Below, one piece after another: positions 55,601-64,000 of a stretch of DNA of 64,000 nucleotides. Under the pieces are notes generated by a model. It made no database searches, had not been told where the DNA came from, and saw only the letters and a list, made by a program, of their open reading frames with translations. Made by a program: the position numbers and the translations under genes. How positions within the stretch are numbered: position 1 is the stretch's first letter; each line of letters opens with the position of its first letter. This stretch comes from CADEED01 sp963839685 (GTDB taxonomy: Bacteria; Pseudomonadota; Gammaproteobacteria; Steroidobacterales; Steroidobacteraceae). The stretch lies in the NCBI GenBank assembly GCA_963839685.1, contig CAWIVS010000011.1, positions 1,246,427 to 1,310,426 on the forward strand. Reading direction: 5' to 3'.

Positions 55601-56654
55601 GCGCCATCCCGGCAATTCGGCAGGATCCCGTTGCCCGCCGCCGTAGTGATGATGCCGGTGACGGCGTCCACGCGGCGTACGCGCCTGTTGACCGATTCTG
55701 CAATATAGAGATTGCCTGCCGCGTCGAAGGCGATCGAAGTGTTCGTGCCAAGCGTCGCCTGAGTGGCCGGTCCGCCGTCGCCGCCGTAACCGGCGTAACC
55801 GTTTCCGGCCACTGTATTCATGCGCCCCGTGGCCGTGCTCAGACGCCGGACGCGATTGCCGCAGCCCTCGAAGTAATGCAGGTCGCCCGCAGGACTGTTA
55901 CCATCGCCAGCGATTGTGGAACGCACAGGTGAACTTGTGCGGCTGGGAGGTCCTCTCCGTTATAGCTGGTGCCCAGCCCTGGCCCGACGATCGTCGACCA
56001 GATCCCGGTAGCGCGGGTGTACTTGCGAATTCGGCGATTCATCCATTCCGACACATAAATGTTCTGGGCGGCATCAACCGCCACGGCCTGCGGCCAGAAA
56101 AACGTGGGCACGGTCGTCCCATCGCCCCCATAGCCTTGGGAACCGGTACCCGCAAACAACGAGGTGACACCGTTCGGCGCGCGCTTCCAGATCTGATTGC
56201 GGCCCATGCGCGGGTAGTAGAGCGTGCCGTCGGAGCCGAACGCGATGCCGTCCAGGTCTTCCTCGCCCATATTGGCAAGGTAGACCATGGTTTCCGCGAT
56301 GGGATCAACCTGGAAGAGATTCCGGCCGCCGAACGCGACAACTGCCCCTGAGGATTGAATGCGAGCGCGTCGCCCTTGACGACGTTGAGGTCGGGGCGAG
56401 GGAAGGAGGAAGGCAGCGACGTCAAAGTGCCTTGCACGGTGTCGAATCGCAGCAGCCCACCAGTCCCGTCGGAAATGTACATCCGACCGTCCGGACCGTA
56501 CGCCAGGCCGCGAGGGCTGGTTGCGACGCTGGTGGCGGGCGCGTCGAGGATATCCGCGCCGCCGGCGTATACCTCGAGCGTCTGCGCGGAGGCGGTGGCT
56601 GCGCAAACGACAGTCAAGAGGACGCCTGCGAAAGAGCGAGCGCCATGCGGATCA
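52673..56654 (-). CDS. Large exported NHL-repeat/Ig-like-domain protein, frame-broken
   Basis: About 1,320 residues. The leader near 56654-56580 (AGVLLTVVCAATASAQ after a slip) fits a signal peptide. Residues to about 680 form NHL-type propeller blades with the recurring motif AGNGxxGxxGDGGxAxxA (AGNGYAGYGGDGGPATQA, AGNGNGQYGGDGGQATGA) followed by DxAGNLxIAxxxNHRIRR. The C-terminal half contains at least three tandem Ig-like modules, each about 155 residues and sharing NGWxxxxxSIPF and DALSG, with disulfide-type cysteines (GCETSSV). Slips occur near 56630, 56350, 55930, 54500 and 54100. It ends in LHELRFRFQ. No anchor is seen. It is likely secreted or surface-exposed; function unknown, perhaps adhesion or carbohydrate binding. 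Confidence 0.8.
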
Positions 56655-56782
56655 TCGAGTACTCCCTGGTCGGCCCCGAGCCGGGCCGGCGGACATAATA
56701 GCGTCAGTCAGAATTGGTTAGCGGCTAACTTCCTGATATCTGCCGCGAGTTACTTCTTGATGACGTCGTCCGGGATTGGTAG

Positions 56783-59433
56783 CTATTTGATCAGCGCGCG
56801 CAGCTTGTAGACCAGGTCCAGCGCGGCGCGCGGCGTGAGGTCGTCGGCGCTCACCGCGCTGCAGCGCGGCTTCGAGCTCCAGCAGCCGCGGATCGGGCGG
56901 CGGCGGTGCGGGCGGCTCGAGCGGTAGTTGGGCCTGCGGCGTGTGCGCGGGGTCGGCGCGGCCGCGCGAGCGCGGATTGTGCGCGCGCGGCATCAGTTTG
57001 CGCGGCGCCCTTTCTCCAGTGCCGCGAGGTACTCGCGCGCCGCGGCGATGACCTCGCGCGGCACGCCGGCGAGCTGCGCCACCGCGAGGCCGTAGCTGCG
57101 GCTGGCGGGGCCTTCCTTCACCGCGTGCAGGAACACGATGCCGTCGCGATGCTCGGTGGCATCGAGATGCACGTTGGCGCAGCCGTCGACTTCATGCGCG
57201 AGGCTGGTGAGCTCGAAGTAGTGAGTCGCGAACAGCGTGAAGCTGCGGTTGACGCGCGCGATGTGGCGCGCGCACCGCCCAGGCCAGCGACAGGCCATCG
57301 AAGGTGCTGGTGCCGCGGCCGATCTCGTCCATGAGGATGAGGCTCTTGTCGGTGGCGTTGTTGAGGATGTTGGCGGCCTCGGTCATCTCGACCATGAACG
57401 TGGAGCGGCCGCCGGCCAGGTCATCGCCGGCGCCGATGCGCGTGAAGATGCGGTCGATCGGGCCGAGCACCGCGCGCTCGGCCGGCACGAAGCTGCCGAC
57501 GTGCGCGAGCAGCGCGATCAGCGCGCCCTGGCGCATGTAGGTGGATTTGCCGCCCATGTTCGGGCCGGTGACGATGAGCATGCGGCGCGAGGCGTCGAGC
57601 ACCAGGTCGTTGGGCACGAACGGCGCCGTCGATGAAATGTTCGACCACCGGATGGCGGCCGCCGCGAATCTCGAGCCGGGTTTCGGCGACGAGCTGCGGC
57701 TCGGTCCAGCCGAGCTGCGCGGCGCGTTCGGCGAGCGCGCGCAGCGCAGTCCAGCGCGGCCAGCGCCGCGGCGGTCGCCTGCAGCGCGGCCGAGCCGGTC
57801 GGTGAGCTGCGTCAGCACTGCCTCGTAGAGTTCGCGCTCGCGCGCCAGCGCCTTCTCGCGCGCGCCCAGCACCTTGTCTTCGAAGCTCTTGAGCTCGGGC
57901 GTGATGAAGCGCTCGGCGTTCTTCACCGTCTGCCGGCGGATGTAGTCCTTGGGCACGTTGTCGGCCTGCGAGCGGGTCACCTCGATATAGAAGCCCGACA
58001 CGCGGTTGTAGGCCGAGCTTCAGCGAGGAGATGCCCGAGCGCTCGCGTTCGCGCGCGTTCGAGCTCCAGCAGGAATTCGTCGGTGTGCGTGGCGATGCGG
58101 CGCAGCTCGTCGAGCTCGGCGTCGTAGCCGGGGGCGATCACATCGCCGTCGCGCAGCACCACGGAAGGTTCCTCGGCGATGGCGTGCTGCAGCAGGTCCG
58201 CGCACGTCGGCGTGTTCGCTCGACCGCGTCGTGCAGCTCGATGATCAGCGGCGCTTCGATGCGCTCGAGGCTGGCGCGCAGCGCCGGCAGCGCCGCGATG
58301 CGACGCGCGCAGGCGGTGAGATCGCGCGGCCGCGCGCTGCGCAGCGCCACGCGCGACAGGATGCGTTCCACGTCGCCGATGGCGCGCAGCGGTTCGCGCA
58401 GAGCTTCGAAGCGGCGCGCGTCGACCAGCAGCGCGATGCGCCTGGTAGCGGCGGCGCAGTTCCTGCTGGTCGGTGCAGCGGGCGATTGAGCCAGCGGCGC
58501 AGGTCGCGCGAGCCCATGGGCGTGACGGTGGAGTCCAGCAGCGCGAACAGCGTGGCCGAGTCCTGGCCCGACAGCGACACGTCGATCTCGAGATTGCGGC
58601 GCGTGGCCGCGTCGAGCTGCAGCGCGTCGCCGCGTTCTTCGACCGCCAGCTGCGTGATGTGCGGCAGCGCGGTCTTCTGCGTCTCGCGCACGTATTGCAG
58701 CAGCGCGCCCGCCGCGCGAGATCGCCAGCGGCAGATCGTCGGCGCCGAAGCCGCGCAGGTCGAGCGTGCCGAGCTGGTCGGTCAGCAGGCGCGAGGCGCT
58801 CGAGAATTCGAAGTGCCAGGGCGGGCGCACGCGCTGCTCGCCGTGCAGTGATCGCGCCGATCTCGCGCGCCTGGTCTTCGGGGACCAGCAGCTCCGCCGG
58901 CTTGAGCCGTTCGAGCTCGGCTCGAGCGCCGCGTCGCCGTCGGCTTCGAGCACCGTGAAGCGGCCGCGCGGCGAGATCCAGCCACGCGAGGCCGAAGATC
59001 GCGCCGTCCTTCGCCGGCCGCGCGACGACCGCGGCTAGCAAGGTTTCGCGGCGCTGTTCGAGCAGCGCGTCGTCGGTGACCGTGCCCGGCGTGACCACGC
59101 GCACGACCTGGCGGTCCACCGGTCCCTTGGATTTGGCCGGGTCGCCGATCTGCTCGCAGATCGCCACCGACTCGCCCTTGCGCACCAGGCGCGCGAGATA
59201 GGTGTCGACGCTGTGATAGGGCACGCCGGCCATCGGAATGGGTTCGCCGCGCGGACTGGCCGCGCGAGGTCAGCGTGATGTCGATGAGCTTGGCGGCGCG
59301 GCGCGCGTCGTCGATAGAACAGCTCGTAGAAATCGCCCATGCGATAGAACAGCAGCGAGTCGGGTGTTCGGCCTTGATGCGCAGGTATTGCTGCATCATC
59401 GGCGTGTGCTGGAAGGCTCCTCTCGAGCGACAT
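56783..59433 (-). CDS. mutS: DNA mismatch repair protein MutS, heavily frame-broken
   Basis: Recognises mismatches and starts repair. From ATG 59433: FYRMGDFYELFY in one frame, AKLIDITLTSRGQSA and MAGVPYHSVDTYLARLVRKG in the others (mismatch-binding domain). The lever and clamp domains are broken into many short frames. The ATPase is clear: Walker A IVTGPNMGGKSTYMRQGALI, RIGAGDDLAGGRSTFMVEMT, Walker B KSLILMDEIGRGTSTFDGLS, then FATHYFELTSLAHEVDGCAN. The C-terminus DLVYKLRALIK ends at 56783. At least ten slips occur in 2.65 kb. In this gene they usually restore each other, so sequence error is more likely than decay, although a true mutator pseudogene cannot be excluded. Confidence 0.9.
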
Positions 59434-59517
59434 CTAACGACGCAAAGCGAATCCTGCGGGCGCGTGACGGGGCGCGCATTATGCCCCGAGTACCTATAGC
59501 GTCGGCAGGGTCGAAAT

Positions 59518-61903
<2,386 letters not shown>

Positions 61904-61914
61904 CCTCGTTAGCC

Positions 61915-62417
61915 TTGCAACGCGAAGTCGTCGTTGCCTGGCCCGCGAAGTCGGCTCGCGGCTGCTCGAGACGCCGCGCCGGCTTGCCACCGCGGAATCG
62001 TGCACGGGCGGCTGGATCGCGAAGCTCTGCACCGACATCGCCGGCAGCTCGGACTGGTTCGATTGCGGCTTCGTCTGCTATTCGAACGCGGCCAAGGCGC
62101 GCGACCTTGGCGTGGCCGAGAAACTCATCGAAGCGGAAGGCGCGGTCAGCGATGAGGTCGTGCGCGCCATGGCGGAAGGCGCGATCGAGCGCACTGGCGC
62201 AAACGTGGGTCTGGCGGTGAGCGGCATCGCGGGTCCGGGTGGCGCCGTGCCGGGCAAACCCGTGGGCACGGTGTGGTTTGCGATGGCGTACAAGCAGGAA
62301 GACCGGCTCGAGTGCCAGGGTCACCTCATCCAGTTCGACGGGAATCGCGATGCCGTGCGCCGCCAGGCGGTGGAGTACGCGCTGAAACTGTTGCGCGCGT
62401 TGCCAAAACTGCTGTGA
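61915..62417 (+). CDS. pncC: Nicotinamide-nucleotide amidase PncC (CinA C-terminal domain), 5' end uncertain
   Basis: Deamidates nicotinamide mononucleotide in the pyridine-nucleotide salvage cycle. The core is in one frame from 61938: LAREVGSRLL, RLATAESCTGGWIAKLCTDI, AGSSDWFDCGFVCYSN and VGLAVSGIAGPGGAVPGKP VGTVWFAM, then the C-terminal RRQAVEYALKLLRALPKLL. TTG 61915 (QREVVV) with a one-base slip near 61935 gives the usual length of about 165 aa; no ATG or GTG is available because the poly-A run lies directly upstream. Genes of this type commonly precede recA, as here. Confidence 0.88.
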
Positions 62418-62419
62418 AC

Positions 62420-62964
62420 ATGCTCCGGCTGTTCTTCGCGCTGCAGCCCACGCACGAACAGAACACCGCGCTCACGGCGCAGGTCGCGCCGCTCGATTGC
62501 TCAACTCCGGGCACAGCCCGTGCCCGCGGAAAATCTGCACGCCACACTGTGTTTCATCGGCGCGATCGAGCCAGCAAGGCTCGATGCCTTGCGCGCCGCG
62601 GCAGCGAGCCTGCGTGGCCGGCCGGTGACGACTCAGTTTCGATGCGCTCGAATACTGGGAAACGCCCAGGATACTCTGCGCCACGGCTTGCCGGGATTCG
62701 TCGGCGGCGAGTGAGCTATCGATCGCGCTTGGCGAGGCGGCGGTCGCGGCGGATTTTCGCCGGACATCAAACCTTTCCGCGCGCATCTCACGCTGGCGCG
62801 AAAGATTTCCGCGGCGCAAGCAGCGACGTTCCGTGGCCGCTGCCGCTCATGCCGCCGACGGTGAATGCGCGCCGAAAAATTTGTGTTGATGTCGAGCCGT
62901 CGCGAAGGACGCGGGGTCGATATACAGTGCCGTCGATTGTTGGCCACTGTATGGGCCACGATGA
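62420..62964 (+). CDS. thpR: RNA 2',3'-cyclic phosphodiesterase ThpR, frame-broken
   Basis: Two-histidine phosphoesterase (2'-5' RNA ligase family). ATG 62420 gives MLRLFFALQPTHEQNTALTA. In a second frame: VPAENLHATLCFIGAIEPAR, the first HxTx motif, then LDALRAAAASLRG. A later frame gives the second motif PFRAHLTLARKISAAQ. The end is most natural in the frame GSIYSAVDCWPLYGPR with a stop at 62962-62964, a typical family C-terminus. At least four slips over 545 bp. It begins two bases after the pncC stop and precedes recA by about 105 bp. Confidence 0.85.
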
Positions 62965-62995
62965 CTGAAATTCTCAGTGTTTCGAATAGAAATAG

Positions 62996-63011
62996 CTGTG
63001 TATTTATACAG
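62996..63011. promoter_or_regulatory. LexA (SOS) box upstream of recA
   Basis: CTGTGTATTTATACAG matches the consensus CTGTATATNNATACAG closely. It is 58 bp before the recA start, within an AT-rich promoter segment (AATAGAAATAG before it and CTAAATTTTTT after it). LexA autoregulated SOS control of recA is well established in Gammaproteobacteria. Confidence 0.92.
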
Positions 63012-63069
63012 GCACCTGTGCTAAATTTTTTCCATCAAAACTCGCACGCAAAGAAAAGGGGATTTCGCG

Positions 63070-64000
63070 ATGGATGACAACCGGAAGAAGGCGCTCTCCG
63101 CCGCACTGGGTCAGATCGAAAAACAATTCGGCAAGGGTTCGGTCATGCGTCTCGGCGACGCCGCCGCTTCCTACGACGTCGAAGCAGTTTCCACCGGCTC
63201 GCTGGGCCTCGACATCGCGCTCGGCATCGGCGGTTTGCCGCGCGGCCGCGTCATCGAAATCTACGGCCCGGAATCTTCCGGCAAGACCACGCTCACGCTG
63301 CAGGTGGTCGCGGAAATCCAGAAGCTCGGCGGCACCGCCGCCTTCGTCGACGCCGAACACGCGCTCGATCCGTCGTATGCCGAGAAGCTCGGCGTCAACG
63401 TGAACGAACTGCTGGTGTCGCAGCCGGACACCGGCGAGCAGGCGCTGGAAATCACCGACATGCTGGTGCGTTCCAACGCCGTCGACCTCGTCGTCATCGA
63501 CTCCGTCGCCGCGCTCACGCCCAAGGCGGAAATCGAAGGCGAAATGGGCGAACTGCAGATGGGTCTGCACGCCCGCCTCATGTCGCAGGCGCTGCGCAAG
63601 CTCACCGGCAACATCTCGCGCTCGAACACCATGGTCATCTTCATCAACCAGATCCGCATGAAGATCGGCGTCATGTTCGGCAATCCGGAAACCACCACTG
63701 GTGGCAACGCGCTCAAGTTCTACGCCTCGGTCCGCCTCGACATCCGCCGCATCGGCGCCATCAAGAACGGCGAAGAAGTGGTCGGCAACCAGACGCGCGT
63801 CAAAGTGGTGAAGAACAAGGTCGCGCCGCCGTTCCGCGAGGCCGAGTTCGAAATCATGTACGGCCTGGGCATTTCGCGCGAAGGCGAAATCATCGACATG
63901 GGTTCGACCCAGGGCATCATCGAAAAGTCCGGCTCCTGGTACAGCTACAACGGCGAGCGTATCGGTCAGGGCAAAGACAACGCGCGCGATTTCCTCAAGG
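63070..64000 (+). CDS. recA: Recombinase RecA (3' truncated by window)
   Basis: Strand-exchange ATPase and SOS co-protease. ATG 63070 follows AAGGGGA. The reading frame is intact to the window end: MDDNRKKALSAALGQIEKQF, GKGSVMRLGD, Walker A VIEIYGPESSGKTTLTLQVV, FVDAEHALDP, Walker B VDLVVIDSVAALTPKAEIEG, L1 HARLMSQALRKLTGNISRS, then INQIRMKIGVMFGNPETTTG GNALKFYASVRLDIRRIG. The last visible residues, GKDNARDFLK, are about residue 310 of about 345, so only the C-terminal tail is missing. It is preceded by a LexA box and preserves the pncC-recA link common in this class. Confidence 0.98.
   Translation, partial: MDDNRKKALSAALGQIEKQFGKGSVMRLGDAAASYDVEAVSTGSLGLDIALGIGGLPRGRVIEIYGPESSGKTTLTLQVVAEIQKLGGTAAFVDAEHALDPSYAEKLGVNVNELLVSQPDTGEQALEITDMLVRSNAVDLVVIDSVAALTPKAEIEGEMGELQMGLHARLMSQALRKLTGNISRSNTMVIFINQIRMKIGVMFGNPETTTGGNALKFYASVRLDIRRIGAIKNGEEVVGNQTRVKVVKNKVAPPFREAEFEIMYGLGISREGEIIDMGSTQGIIEKSGSWYSYNGERIGQGKDNARDFLK

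Overview
This is high-GC DNA, apparently chromosomal, from a gammaproteobacterium. Housekeeping blocks (secA-mutT; zapD-coaE-pilDCB-pilA-pilRS-sucCD; nadE; bamD-rluD-pgeF-clpB; aspS; mutS; recA) fit a member of the Xanthomonadales/Steroidobacterales/Nevskiales neighbourhood; this placement is inference from gene content and order. No rRNA, tRNA or CRISPR array was recognised. Very many genes carry one-base frameshifts: the protein continues intact in another frame. This is most simply explained by uncorrected indels in the sequence. It is worst in tspO to cfa, pilA/pilR/pilS and mutS to thpR. Genes are reported as whole units with approximate frame-break points.

Layout. 1-3.1 kb: secA 3' part, mutT and a small conserved gene. 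3.1-4.0 kb: a REP-associated tyrosine transposase (RAYT) between inverted copies of its REP-like repeat. 4.0-9.2 kb: two divergent S9 peptidases and an outer-membrane barrel protein. 9.3-18.1 kb: bracketed by two direct copies of a 47-bp repeat, a fragment of a lost prolyl oligopeptidase, tspO, and a nine-gene cluster headed by a B12-dependent light-sensing MerR regulator (LitR/CarH type). That cluster holds two Cfa-type methyltransferases, an FAD oxidoreductase, a lipocalin and DUF2878, DUF6134, DUF1365 and DUF1295 proteins, and probably makes a photoprotective modified lipid. 18.2-27.6 kb: zapD, coaE and type IV pilus genes with the PilS/PilR two-component system and a sigma-54-like promoter before pilA. 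27.7-34.2 kb: sucCD, nadE, bamD, rluD, pgeF. 34.2-37.5 kb: a DUF222-HNH gene with a LexA box, a ZIP metal transporter and a DUF2628-pilin fusion. 37.5-40.1 kb: clpB.

40.1-45.9 kb is the most unusual region. It has two CadC-like regulators (winged helix, TolB-like domain, TPR), a remnant of a third, and two divergently transcribed exported JAB/MPN-like proteins. The first of these proteins ends in a copied clpB 3' tail, a trace of tandem duplication from the clpB side. After it come an FmdB zinc ribbon, a class III aminotransferase overlapping a glutamine-synthetase-like ligase, dsbA, aspS, a lipase-like hydrolase, a giant NHL/Ig-like exported protein, mutS, a patatin-barrel fusion, an 83-base poly-A run, pncC, thpR and recA, the last with a clear LexA box and cut by the window end.

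REP-like palindromes with a GGGGAC core recur at 2.2, 3.1, 4.0, 31.5, 49.0 and 52.0 kb. They lie at gene 3' ends and several times supply the stop codon itself, so they look like bidirectional terminators dispersed by the RAYT.
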